Below, piece after piece: positions 1-9,872 of a DNA stretch of 64,000 nucleotides. Position 1 is the stretch's first letter. Each line of letters starts with the position of its first letter. The DNA is from Hofstenia miamia (taxonomy: Eukaryota > Xenacoelomorpha > Acoela). Location: assembly GCA_004352715.1 (NCBI GenBank), contig SCFE01000095.1, forward strand, positions 887,194-951,193, given 5' to 3'. Position numbers and translations under genes: made by a program. Under the pieces are notes generated by a model that was given only the letters and a program-made list of their open reading frames with translations, was not told where the DNA came from and did not search any database.

Positions 1-447
1 TAATAATAATAATCAAAGCAATATATTTGCTAAAAAGTTACAATTAATCTACAAACTAAATATGAAATATATAATAATAATAATATGTGGTGAGCTCAGT
101 GTAAAAAACCAGTAAATGTGATTTGCATGTTTGTGTCTCCGATTGTATTTTGTCGATGTAAAAGTGCAAATTTGAATTTTTTTCTAAATTTTTTGTAATT
201 TTTTTCTACTCTAGTCTCATTATCTAAATCATTCCAAATATTAGAGGCTGCTCGTTGAAAACTAGGATATGCAATACTGCTACAAATAAACTTATGTGAT
301 CGAGGATTTACTTTTAAGTAATTATCAAGAAAAGAAGTGGATTGTTGGCCATATTTATACTTAAATAAAATTGAAGCTGCATGGAATCGTACTTGATATA
401 GCGGGGATAATATATTATACTTTCGTCGGTATTCACTAACATGATCA

Positions 448-696
448 TGCTCACGTGCAAAATTTAATGTTTTTAGTGACCAATTAAAAGTTTTTGATAA
501 TAAATAGCGGCTTTTTGTATTAAAATTAATAAATAAAAGTGAACAATAATGTAGTTGCGATAAGCAAAATGNTGCTCACGTGCAAAATTTAATGTTTTTA
601 GTGACCAATTAAAAGTTTTTGATAATAAATAGCGACTTTTTGTATTAAAATTAATAAATAAAAATGAACAATAATGTAGTTGCGATAAGCAAAATG
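448..696. repeat. 124-bp tandem duplication split by a single N
   Basis: Positions 448-571 and 573-696 are nearly identical, differing at a couple of bases, and one N lies between them at 572. The unit encodes part of the C-terminal tail of the CR1-like RT on the minus strand. The N at the exact restart point suggests two overlapping contigs placed end to end. Confidence 0.85.
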
Positions 697-822
697 CATG
701 CAATAGCTGAATGTGATAATCTGACCTTAAATTTCTGAGGTGGTATAAGTATCTAACGCCAGAAGCCATTTTATGTCTCTTTTTTAAAGAAATTTATCGA
801 ATTTTAAATCTTTGTCAATATC

Positions 823-1942
823 AACACCTAAATATGTAATATGATCACTTTGTTTTATCGGAACACTGTTTACAATTCATTCAATTTTGTTTATTTCTTT
901 TGCAGCATTGGGGGAAAATATAATGAATTGAGTTTTTTCAATATTAATTTTTAATTGATTGGATGTGAAATACCTAGAAAGATTTTCAATATCACTTTGC
1001 AAATTTTTTGTGGCCCTGAATACATTATTATCTGTATTTATGAGACACGTGTCATCAGCAAATTGATAAATTTCACTATGGTTTACATGTTTAATAATGT
1101 CATTTGCATATATTGCAAATAGAACGGGCTCTAGTACTGTGCCTTGAGGTACTCCTCGATCGGTTGTAATGTAATCAGATTTCATGTTATTCATTAATAC
1201 ACGCTGTTTTCTATTTTTTNNNNNNNNNNNNNNNNNNNNNNNNNNNNNNNNNNNNNNNNNNNNNNNNNNNNNNNNNNNNNNNNNNNNNNNNNNNNNNNNN
1301 NNNNNNNNNNNNNNNNNNNNNNNNNNNNNNNNNNNNNNNNNNNNNNNNNNNNNNNNNNNNNNNNNNNNNNNNNNNNNNNNNNNNNNNNNNNNNNNNNNNN
1401 NNNNNNNNNNNNNNNNNNNNNNNNNNNNNNNNNNNNNNNNNNNNNNNNNNNNNNNNNNNNNNNNNNNNNNNNNNNNNNNNNNNNNNNNNNNNNNNNNNNN
1501 NNNNNNNNNNNNNNNNNNNNNNNNNNNNNNNNNNNNNNNNNNAACACCTAAATATGTAACATGATCACTTTGTTTTATCGGAACACTGTTTACAATTAAT
1601 TCAATTTTGTTTGTTATTTCTTTTACAGCATTGGGGGAAAATATAATGAATTGAGTTTTTTCAATATTAATTTTTAATTGATTGGATGTGAAATACCTAG
1701 AAAGATTTTCAATATCACTTTGCAAATTTTCTGTGGCCCTGAATGCATTATTATCTGTATTTATGAGACACGCGTCATCAGCAAATTGATAAATTTCACA
1801 ATGGTTTACATGTTTAATAATGTCATTTACATATATTGCAAATAGAACGGGCCCTAGTACTGTGCCTTGAGGTACTCCTCGATCGGTTGTGATGTAATCA
1901 GATTTTATGTTATTCATTAATACATGCTGTTTTCTATTTTTT
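823..1942. repeat. ~400-bp duplication flanking a 323-N gap
   Basis: Positions 823-1219 and 1543-1942 are about 97% identical and lie either side of the N run 1220-1542. The second copy has a 3-bp insertion and scattered substitutions. It could be a collapsed or duplicated haplotype or a real partial second RT copy; sequence alone cannot decide. Confidence 0.8.
1220..1542. other. Assembly gap (323 N)
   Basis: Run of N inside the CR1-like RT. The identical flanks make the true content uncertain. Open frames that cross it are artefacts. Confidence 0.99.
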
Positions 1943-2810
1943 AAAAAACTCTATTAATTTAATTGAATTTTGTTGAAATCCATAATTTTTAAGTTTAATT
2001 GATAAAATTTCAAAATTCATTGAATTAAAAGCTTTGCTTAAGTCTAGAAGGGCTTAACAACATGATTTATTTTGAGATTTATTTGCGGATATTTTTTCAG
2101 TAATTGAAATAATTGCATCACTTGTACTATATTTAGCGCGAAAACCATATTGTTTGGATGATAAAATATTCTTAGATGCAAGATATTGATTGATTTGAAT
2201 GTGCAGTAAACTTTAAAATAGCTTACTAAAAGGATGCGTTATTGAAATTGGCCTATAATCTTTAGCAATAAAGGGATCTCCATTTTTATACAAAGGTGTT
2301 ATATCTGACTTTTTCAGTTTTCAACTATACATTGATTAAATGCAAATGATAAATGGTAACCAAATACATGAAAAATTTTTTTATTATGAAGTAAGCTAAA
2401 TGAGTCGAACCTGAAGATTTATTAACATCTAAGTTTCGTACAATAGTTTGTAATTCTTTTAAGGTAGATAACCTAAATTGAAACGTAGATTTTCAATTTG
2501 ATTGCTTACGTTTTGATAGAGAAATTTTTAGAAAATTGAAGTTACCTAATTCTTTAAATGTGTGATTTAGATGATTTAAAATCTTTTTTTTATCGGTAAA
2601 TTTTTTATTATCAATATAAAGTTCTGAAATGTCACTGTTTAGCTCATGCGATTTTCCAATAAAACGGTTTAAAAATTTCCACTTTTGTTTAGAAGAGTTT
2701 AAGTTTTCAAAAAATCGAGCTTAGGTCTTTAATTAATTTCTTTGATCTTTCGTAATTAGTCCAATTTATCTCGGTCGGGTCGGACTTAGCTAGTTCAAAG
2801 AGTTTTTGCT

Positions 2811-3700
2811 TTATGTTGTGTTCTTAATTTGTTTATCGTCATTTGCGGTTAAGTTAAATCGTCGTGATTTGTTAATTACTCGGCGGGACTTGAGCGGTGC
2901 TACTTTGTTTAGTGCTTGATTGATCTGTGCGGCAATGTAATTTAACATGTGGGAACCAGAATTTAGAGTAAAAATATAGTCGAATGAAATATTTTTAAAT
3001 AAATTTTCCATGATTTCATCTGAATAGTTTTTGAAATCCCTAGCATAAATCGTTTTAAATTTAGATAAATTAGCATGATATGTACTAATATAAATGCAGA
3101 GTGCATGATCACTGAAAGATTCGAGGATTAAAGGTTTATATATAGTTTCTGAATTACATAAAAATAATCAATTAGTGTCGTTCTTCTAGTGGGAGTCTGA
3201 GTGTTGATAATTTTTAAGTGATAAATAGCACATATTTCATTCAATGCTTTTTTTTCATAAAAACTGAAATAATTTATATTAAAGTCACCTAATATGATTA
3301 GGGAATAGTTATTATTAGGAATATTTGAAATTTCATCGCATTTAAACTTTATATATTCTACAAGAAACTTCTTATTTGGATTATAAGTCACATTAATTAA
3401 TTCATGTTCGGAGGAATTTGTATTTGATTTAATTTCAATCCATAAAAACTCAAAAACAGAATGATCGGATTCAAGTTTTTTTCGTATTGGATTTAATTCT
3501 TTTGGTGCAATAATCATAAGACCACTACCTCTACTATCCCTAGTTTTAACAAAAACATCAAAGATTGCGGGGTTTGGATTGAACAAATTTGGATTAATTT
3601 CGTTGTTTAACCAAGTTTCTGTAATAGTGATAATGGAATTTGAACCAAATTGAGTTGCAATTTTAAGAAAGTGATTTCTATTTGAATTCAGACTTCTGAA
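2811..3700 (-). pseudogene. APE-type endonuclease domain of CR1-like copy A (broken)
   Basis: N-terminal domain of ORF2, homologous to apurinic/apyrimidinic endonucleases, which nicks target DNA for target-primed reverse transcription. Visible motifs in order on the minus strand: ITETWLNNEI (catalytic Glu block) near 3600; the open segment 3586-3128 with RGSGLMI and ILGDFNIN (the D-x-N block); PTRRTTLIDYF; then, after a frame change, SFSDHALC (the SDH block). The last open part, 3011-2811, belongs to the linker before the RT. At least two frameshifts separate the parts, one of them shared with copy B just after the 2A-like leader. Confidence 0.8.
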
Positions 3701-3972
3701 TGATTCGCTAAATTTTCAAGATTACATTCATCTAAGATTGGGCCAAGATTTAATTCTATATCTCCTTCTCTAAGAATTAAATTATTATAAAGGTAATCAC
3801 GGATGAAAGTAAGAAAATTTTTGCTAAATTTTAGTGATAATTCATAGTAGTGTTGATAATGAAATTTGTGTGTGTGTGTGCGTGAATGTCTCACGTGTAT
3901 ATAGTATAAGTTTACATTTTTAAGGAGTAATACAAATAAAAATAGTGTTTTCCAAAAGTTTACCTTGTTCAT
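3688..3972 (-). pseudogene. ORF2 leader with hydrophobic N-terminus and 2A-like motif, copy A
   Basis: A 94-codon open segment starting at ATG 3972-3970. That ATG overlaps the ORF1 stop as ATGA. Residues 7-24 are strongly hydrophobic (LFLFVLLL) and resemble a signal or membrane segment. Near residue 75 the motif GDIELNLGP appears. Known 2A ribosome-skipping peptides end D-x-E-x-N-P-G-P; here the first Pro is Leu. 2A-like sequences are described at the N-terminus of ORF2 in CR1/L2-type elements of sea urchin and other invertebrates. The segment ends in ANHSEV-stop, and the endonuclease continues in another frame, so the copy is broken here. Confidence 0.65.
3739..3765 (-). other. 2A-like motif, copy A
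   Basis: Codes for GDIELNLGP, one residue away from the canonical 2A core in which NPGP is required for ribosome skipping. The Pro-to-Leu difference (a CTT codon) is shared with copy B, so it predates their separation or reflects one duplicated source. Activity is not expected with Leu at that position. Confidence 0.6.
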
Positions 3973-4620
3973 TGGAATAGCTGACGGTGTAGGGTGGAGT
4001 GAAAAGCGGGTGTTCGCAGTAGAGACGGCGTGTATTGTTGGCTGCTGCTTTGGCGTACGAAATTTCGGGTTGACGTAATGAACCGTAGTGATTCGAATGA
4101 GTGAAAGTGGTTCCTTAGATTGCGGATGAAGACTGAGAGATCTTTGCGAGACAGGTGAATACCATCGTGAGCAAGAAGAGTGAAATTGATTGAGCGTGGC
4201 GAAAGAAGGAAATGATCAATGTCTGGAATGACAATAAGACGACGTTGAGAGAAACTTCTAATGATTTGATTCCATTGTTGGATTGCAAATTTCTTTGAGA
4301 GAGTATGATTAGCACAGACAGGGGTGATTTCGAATGTGATGAGGTGTGAATTTTTTCTTGACTTCTTTGATGATGTTTTGTAGCTTTTGGCGGAACGTGT
4401 TAGGATTGAACTTGAGTGCATCGATTAAACCGGTGTTGAGCATCACAGTGTCTACGTGAGTACTTTCGTATTGCGTGATTTTTTGCGTTAGAGCTGCGCT
4501 GCTACTTCCTGGATACGAGTGATAGGTTGTGATTTGATTTTGAAGAAGATGACGTGTACGAGCGTATTTGATAATGCTGCTTCCTATGATAAGTGTAGTT
4601 GTTCCATTCTTAATCTTCTT
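3969..4620 (-). pseudogene. ORF1 with SGNH-hydrolase (esterase) domain, copy A
   Basis: Minus-strand frames from about 4620 to 3969. The upstream part shows IIGSSI (block I, nucleophile Ser) near 4590-4570, then NTGLIDALKF near 4440. The open segment 4421-3969 ends with AHDGIHLSRK (block V, Asp and His of the triad). This is the esterase type of ORF1 protein known from CR1 elements, thought to act in RNP assembly or membrane or lipid contact. A frameshift near 4360-4420 separates the blocks. The stop overlaps the next ATG. Confidence 0.7.
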
Positions 4621-4750
4621 TATTTGTGGTTTTACGTTTGCTAGTTTTTGCGGTGTGGGCGATATCTTCGGAAATGAAAAGAGTTTGGGCGATGAAGAAA
4701 AATTTGGTGATGCAATGGCGATTTCTTTTTGAGGTGTTGGTGCAGGGGGG

Positions 4751-4778
4751 ATAGACGTTGAGGCAGAAGTGGCGGAAN
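4751..4778. other. 27-bp scrap of the 6.9-8.0 kb retroelement, then single N
   Basis: Directly after the GGGGGG that ends copy A (matched by 6307-6312 in copy B), the sequence becomes ATAGACGTTGAGGCAGAAGT and seven more bases. It matches 7215-7241 with one mismatch. An N follows at 4778, after which the CR1-like element restarts from its endonuclease region. Confidence 0.8.
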
Positions 4779-5235
4779 ATAATCCGTTAATGTCGTCCTT
4801 CTAGTGGGTGTTGATAATTTTTAAGTTATAAATAGCGCATATGTTTAAGGAATAGTTATTATTAGGAATATTTGAAATTTCATCGCATTTAAACTTTCTA
4901 TATTCTACAAGAAACTTCTTATTTGGATTATAAGTCACATTAATTAATTCGTGTTCGGAGGAATTTGTATTTGATTTAATTTCAATCCATAAAAACTCAA
5001 AAACAGAATGATCGGATTCAAGTTTTTTTTCGTATTGGATTTAATTCTTTTGGTGCAATAATCATAAGACCACTACCTCTACTATCCCTAGTTTTAACAA
5101 AAACATCAAAGATTGCGGGGTTTGGATTGAACAAATTTGGATTAATTTCGTTGTTTAACCAAGTTTCTGTAATAGTGATAATGGAATTTGAACCAAATTG
5201 AGTTGCAATTTTAAGAAAGTGATTTCTATTTGAAT

Positions 5236-6003
5236 TCAGACTTCTGAATGATTCGCTAAATTTTCAAGATTACATTCATCTAAGATTGGGCCAAGATTTA
5301 ATTCTATATCTCTTTCTCTAAGAATTAAATTATTATAAAGGTAATCACGGATGAAAGTAAGAAAATTTTTGCTAAATTTTAGTGATAATTCATAGTAGTG
5401 TTGATAATGAAATTTGTGTGTGTGTATGCGTGAATGTCTCACGTGTATATAGTATAAGTTTACATTTCTAAGGAGTAATACAAATAAAAATAGTGTTTTC
5501 CAAAAGTTTATGTTATTCATTGGAATTGCTGACTGTGTAGGGTGAGGTGAAAAGGGGGCAAGAGCACGGTGTGTATATTTGGATGCTTTGCCGTACGAAA
5601 TTTCGGGTTGACGCAATGAACCGTAGTGATTCGGATAAGTTGACAGAGGGTGAAAGTAGTTTCTTAGATTGCGGGTGAAGACTGAGAGACCTTTGCGAGA
5701 CAGGTGAATACCATCGTGAGCAAGAAGAGTGAAATTGATTGAGCGTGGCGAAAGAAGGAAATGATCAAAGACTGTAATGACACTAAGACGACGTTGAGTG
5801 AAACTTCTTAGGATTTGATTACATTGTTGGATTGCAAAGTTCTTTGAGAAGTTATGATCAGCACAGACAGGGGTGATTTCGAAAAGGTAGATGTGATGAG
5901 GTGTGAATTTCTTCTTGACTTCTGTGATGATGTTTTGTAGCTTTTGGCGGAACGTGTTAGGATTGAACTTAAGTGCATCGATTAGACCGGTGTTGAGCAT
6001 CAC
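5236..6003 (-). pseudogene. ORF1 SGNH C-terminal part fused in frame to the 2A-like leader, copy B
   Basis: A 255-codon open frame. Residues 1-125 carry the SGNH region, from NTGLIDALKF to AHDGIHLSRKG (Asp-His block). A Pro/His-rich linker follows, then the ATG-containing hydrophobic leader (residue 162 on; LFLFVLLL), and RDIELNLGP near residue 237. In copy A the same junction is an ATGA stop/start overlap; here ORF1 and leader share one frame. Block I (IIGSSI) lies upstream in another frame near 6134-6150. The fused arrangement would suit a polyprotein separated by a 2A peptide, though the motif has Leu for Pro. The end at ANHSEV-stop matches copy A. Confidence 0.65.
5287..5313 (-). other. 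2A-like motif, copy B
   Basis: Codes for RDIELNLGP, with Arg where copy A has Gly and the same Leu for the 2A proline. Confidence 0.55.
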
Positions 6004-6166
6004 AGTGTCGACTTGAGTACTTTCGTATTGCGTGATTTTTTGCGTTAGAGCTGCGGTGCTACTTCCTGGATACGAGTGAATGGTTGTGATTTGATTTTAA
6101 AGGAGATGACGTGAACGAGTGTATTTGAGGATGCTGCTTCCTATGATAAGTGTAGTTGTTCCATTC

Positions 6167-6554
6167 TTAATCTTCTTTATTTGTGGTTTTGCGTTTTCTT
6201 TTGCTAGTTTTTGCGGTGCGGGCGATATCTTCTGAAATGAAAAGAGTTTGGGCAATGAAGGAACATTTGGTGATGCAATGGCGATTTCTTTTTGAGGTGT
6301 TGGTGCAGGGGGGCGACTTTTCCGGTGTTTTATCGGCGTTTGCTGTTGAAGATAGTGTTGATTTAAAAAGATCTTGAAGAGCTTCAGCGGCGTTTTCTTG
6401 GTTTAGACGGGTGAACATTTGATGTAGCGGTGTTTTCTTTTTATGTGTTATTAAAGCACTTGTCGCATCCAGGGTCGCAGCGCCACCAAACAGCGAGTTG
6501 TGAATCGCCTCTGCAACAGCGGGGGAAACCCGACCGTCCTTGGTGAGAGCTGAC

Positions 6555-6556
<2 letters not shown>
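6167..6556 (-). pseudogene. ORF1 N-terminal region, copy B
   Basis: 129-codon frame starting at ATG 6556-6554. The product is polar and basic toward its C-terminus (SKRKRKTTNKED), consistent with a nucleic-acid-binding ORF1 N-terminus. It carries no zinc-knuckle motif that I can see. It stops just before the SGNH block I, which continues in a different frame, so one frameshift splits ORF1. The only homology I assign is by position in the element. Confidence 0.5.

Positions 6557-6592
<36 letters not shown>
6555..6592. repeat. (TAA)n microsatellite
   Basis: About twelve TAA/ATA units between the 5' end of CR1-like copy B and the SINE-like segment. A similar short TAA tract lies at 1-12 and 67-84, at the 3' end of copy A. 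Confidence 0.95.
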
Positions 6593-6593
<1 letters not shown>

Positions 6594-6850
6594 TGGGCAG
6601 GTAGCCCAGTTGGTAGAGACGCAGGTTGGTAAGCTGAGGTTAAGCAACTGTGATCGTGGTTAGCAAACTGGATGACTTAGCTCACAGGGTAGGAAGCACT
6701 CTAAAGCCTTGGTTGGCAACTTCCTAGGACAAGGGCAGTCCAAAATGAAAGCTCATGGGGCAGGAAGGTCTCTTAAGCCTTGGTTGGCAACTTCCTAGGA
6801 GAATGTAAGTCCAAAATCAAACACAAAAAATAACACTGATGAAAAGTCAT
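6594..6850 (+). mobile_element. tRNA-derived SINE-like segment with a 71-bp tandem repeat
   Basis: Starts with TAGCCCAGTTGG near 6602, a perfect match to a Pol III A box (TRGYNNARNNGG); a degraded B-box-like stretch follows about 40 bp on. Downstream, AAGCCTTGGTTGGCAACTTC and its surroundings occur twice, at about 6704 and 6775, a period of 71 bp. This is the usual head-plus-body build of a SINE. It may equally be the 5' region of the retroelement that follows. It is not a functional tRNA: no acceptor stem pairing is evident. Confidence 0.5.
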
Positions 6851-6859
6851 GATAGAGCA

Positions 6860-8010
6860 AAGGCCCTCAGTCCCCGGCAGGCCTTCAATGGTCAGAGGGT
6901 GCGAAGAATCTCCGGCGGACAGGCGGACTCCACAATCGGGAGTGTGGACTCGAGAAGTGGCAGTATAGGATCCACACAGACCAATGGACAACGGCACAAA
7001 TGGACAGATGAGCAGAACAGGACAGCATTGGAGTGTTACAGAAGAAGCAAGCCAGATGAGAGGGGTTACAGGAAGAGAATGTTGGAAGAATGGAGGAAGG
7101 CAGGAAAGGGATTAGAAGTTGCAGAGGCTTGCAGGACAAGTGTGAAAGTTACAGTTGGATGAGAGTAAAGGGAAAAAGACAGTTGAACAGGCTAAGCAAA
7201 GGGAAGACGAAGTGATAGACGTTGAGGCAAAAGTGGCGGAAGAAGCAGAACCAGTGGACGCAGAAACTGAAGCAGCAATCAAGGAAAAGATGAAGGAAGA
7301 AATAGGTGAGAGAACTAGGTTGCCAGTTCCAAGAGGAGTTAAGAAAAGCAAGCTAGCAGTAGAGACAGCAAAGGTCAATAAAGTGTTGGAGAGGATAGAT
7401 GCTAGAAGTGTCACAGAAGCTTAGTGTATGCAGACGCATGGGAAATGCTGAAGAATGTAGGCATGGACATGAAGAAGAAAAGGCAACAAGAAGATAAGGG
7501 AGACCGAAAGCCAGCATGGGAAAGAAGAATTGAGAATAAAGTGGCAAAGATTAGGCAGCAAACTGGGAAGATCAGGATAAGTAAGGCGGTGCAGGACAGA
7601 TGCAGGGTAGGTAAAGGGAAGACAATAGAAACTGCAAGAGAAGAGCTAAAGCAGACATTAGTTGCAGAAGCTGAGAAACTAAGAAAATATAGGGCAAGAG
7701 CAAAGCAAGCAAGAGACAACATGAAGTTTGAGGCCCAAGAAGGATGATTCTACAAAAAACTAGATGCAGAAGAATGGCTACAACTAGAGCAGGCGAAGAT
7801 GCAGTAAGGTTCTGGGAGATGCAGAAGGGGTTCAGACAAGAAGAAGAAGCAATCATAACTGCAAAGCTGAAGAAAGCTCTAAAGAAGATGAAGAATTGGA
7901 AGGCGCCAGGCAGAGATTAGGTACATGGGTATTGGCTGAACAAGTTCACAATTGTTCATGAGAGACTAGCAGTAGCATTGGAGGCTACTGGAGGGAAGAT
8001 TTCTTTAAGA
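6860..8010 (+). pseudogene. Non-LTR retrotransposon ORF, N-terminal half, frameshifted
   Basis: Four overlapping plus-strand frames (6839-7160, 7155-7424, 7424-7747, 7748-8010) read as one broken protein. The first holds a Myb/SANT-like start (KWTDEQNRTALECY). The next two are long, Lys/Glu/Arg-rich helical stretches with KKSKLAVETAKVNKVL and AWERRIENKVAKIRQ. The last has KKMKNWKAPGRD, then GYWLNKF, the start of the RT region. From memory, this order is that of a family of non-LTR elements common in cnidarian and other marine genomes, often annotated as R2-type; that label is not checked. The palm with the catalytic Asp residues is missing. Base composition is clearly richer in G and purines than the flanks. 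Confidence 0.7.
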
Positions 8011-9218
8011 TGGGAGTAAAGGTAAATTTGTACTAAGTGGTATTACAAATTTAACAACGGATTGAATTGTATTTAGTTTTTTGTGTGTTTCCTAGTGAAT
8101 GCTGATTCAGATTGGAAAGTGTCATATCAGTTGCCCTTCACTCGGCTCATTATCCATCTCAGTTAACCATAGAGAATTCTAAACAAAAGATTCTGCGTTC
8201 AACATCTGTGTGCATAGCTAATGATGTTAAGTCGCAAAGCGAAATAATTAGGCTAAATAGAATTATGTTGCTTCTGATGACGTCCATAGCAGTCATTGCT
8301 ACGATTCTCAAAAATATTTTTTCTAAAACTAATGAAATTTTTCCAAACTAGACCCTCATGTAGTCCGATCAATTGGTTTGGTAGAGTCGGGTTGAACCGC
8401 TTCCCACTGTGTGCTGGTATAGATAGGGAAACAGTACTGACGCATTTGAAATAATATTGGAGACAAAATAAGGCGGCAGTAAAGTTAACAAAATTCTTGA
8501 AAATATCGAGTAACTAACTATTGGTTTGATATTGTCCGCCACTGGAAAGATTACCTAAAAATTGTTGTCTAATGTCAAATAAGATCACTGCTTTCATAAC
8601 AACATAAGTTTACCTTTCATCAAAATTGTCTTAAATAAGAAAATGTTCATTTCGTGCATCATGGGCACTTTTGTTAATTGAATAAAGAATTTTTTAAGTT
8701 TAATATATTGAAGCATATTATGTTGTGATCAGCTAAAATCAAGTAACTACAATTATTGAATCCTTGAAAATGTCTAAATCTTTTCTCAAGACAAATGCTG
8801 CTAAATCTCCAAGCAAAATAATTCCCGTTCACGGGATATGCTGAAATCTTCCACAACAGATCAACATGCAAGCCTATTAATGTTTGAACAATTATTTTAC
8901 GGAGTGTATAAATACGTCATGTATGTGATTCTCCTTTGTACCAAAATCAAATATACTATGCAACAAATGGATTCATAAACTCCAGCGCAATACCTTTGCA
9001 ATTATTCTGATGTGATTTGTCACATTAATAACATTAGAGAAATGAGCTATCTTATCCGAAATGTTATGTATTTAATCATGTTCCCAAATGAGTTTAGTAT
9101 AAAATTTTTAGGACCATTTTTGTAATTAATTAATTCTTGATTTAAACGTCGTTTACCATAGCAATTGCCATGCATAATATAAAAAATTAATGATTAGATA
9201 CTTGGGACATTATATGTT
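8011..9218. other. No gene recognised
   Basis: AT-rich sequence. One 79-codon frame (8112-8351) lacks an ATG start and any motif. The GC-richer patch at 8350-8430 may be the tail of the preceding element. Confidence 0.5.
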
Positions 9219-9872
9219 CATGGTGTCCCAGAAGTAGTCTAAGGGTGTTAATTGGCTCTCATTTAGGAACGGTGCTGATAATTTCCACAAAACTTTCCTC
9301 AAATAATTTATTGAATATGCCATTTTGCTTGAGATTTGAATTTTTGAAATCGATGAACTAACACTTGCACATTACCATAGCACGTGCGCTGTATTTATCT
9401 GACATTAACGTCATTCTTCTGACTTTTGGCTATGGGGTCACCTGAACTACCTCGTTTATCAGACACAAACGGAGAACATCCATGATTTCAAGGAGAAAAT
9501 TCGCGCTGCCTTTCAAGCGATAACTCAGGAACAGCGTTTGAGTGTGATTGGCGACTTTGAACGTCGTGTTCGACTTTGGCTCCAGAACCAAGGAAAACAA
9601 ATTGAATAGTGACGCGAACATTCTCATTTGCTATTTTCAGGTGTTTGTAATTTTGATAATGTTTTATAAAGTTTTTTTATTTTTTAAATTTTTAACGTAC
9701 TTTTACTTTGAAAGGTTATAGCGACAGTATTAAGTCATCGATTTCAAACATTCAAATTGCAAACAAAATGGCATATTGAATAGATTATTTGAGGAAAGTT
9801 TTGTGAAAATTATCAACACCGTTCCAAAATGAGATCCAATTAAAACCCTTAGACTACTTCTGATACACCCTG
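9219..9872 (+). mobile_element. Internally deleted mariner-like transposon with long inverted repeats
   Basis: Inverted repeats of ~140 bp (9219-9360 and 9731-9872, about 88% identical) begin CATGGTGTCCCAGAAGTAGT and, on the other strand, CAGGGTGTATCAGAAGTAGT. The right end is followed by TA, the usual Tc1/mariner target; the left flank has TT, possibly mutated. Between them lies only the C-terminus of a transposase. The 654-bp total is about half an autonomous element, so an internal deletion is inferred. Confidence 0.8.
9421..9609 (+). pseudogene. mariner-like transposase C-terminus
   Basis: 62 codons ending at TAG 9607-9609. DFWLWGHLNYLVY matches the block after the second catalytic Asp in mariner-type DDE/D transposases (typically D-[FY]-F-L-W-G-x-L-K). 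IHDFKEKIRAA and the C-terminal RVRLWLQNQGKQIE follow, as in that family. The catalytic core and the helix-turn-helix N-terminus are absent, so it cannot be active. Confidence 0.75.

Larger units (their letters stand above)
780..2760 (-). pseudogene. Reverse transcriptase domain of CR1-like copy A (broken)
   Basis: This is the RT part of the element's ORF2, which would copy the element RNA at a nicked target. Minus-strand translation shows the fingers and palm blocks: a YRPISI-like block near 2290, a GVPQGTVLGP block, and the catalytic YQFADD box, followed by a thumb with LKINIEKTQ. The FADD region occurs twice (about 1040-1060 and 1770-1790) because the assembly repeats 823-1219 as 1543-1942 on either side of the N gap. 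Frameshifts lie between blocks and no intact start is evident. Known RTs need both aspartates of the FADD box, and they are kept here. Confidence 0.85.
60..4750 (-). mobile_element. CR1-like non-LTR retrotransposon, copy A
   Basis: Read on the minus strand, this stretch gives in order an SGNH-esterase-like ORF1, a hydrophobic leader with a 2A-like motif, an APE-type endonuclease, a reverse transcriptase and a C-terminal RT tail. That is the order in the CR1/L2 group. The 3' end is near position 60-90, where a short ATT-rich tract follows. Every reading frame is broken by frameshifts or stops, so the copy is dead. The 5' end is cut at 4750, where the sequence switches to 27 bp of another element. 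A 323-N gap and two local duplications interrupt the RT. Assignment to CR1 rather than a sister clade is inferred from ORF1 and needs a phylogeny. Confidence 0.85.
4779..6556 (-). mobile_element. CR1-like retrotransposon 5' half, copy B
   Basis: A second minus-strand copy of the element, matching copy A from 3164 to 4750 at well over 90% identity and extending further to the 5' end. It lacks ~65 bp of endonuclease sequence near 4830 that copy A has. It contains ORF1, the leader and the start of the endonuclease, but no RT before the N at 4778. On the minus strand its first ATG (6556-6554) directly follows a (TTA)n tract. Confidence 0.85.

Noticed and set aside
6860-8010. Bacterial contamination as the source of the GC-richer block
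   Set aside because: It reads as a eukaryotic non-LTR element and is flanked by SINE-like sequence; no bacterial gene features.
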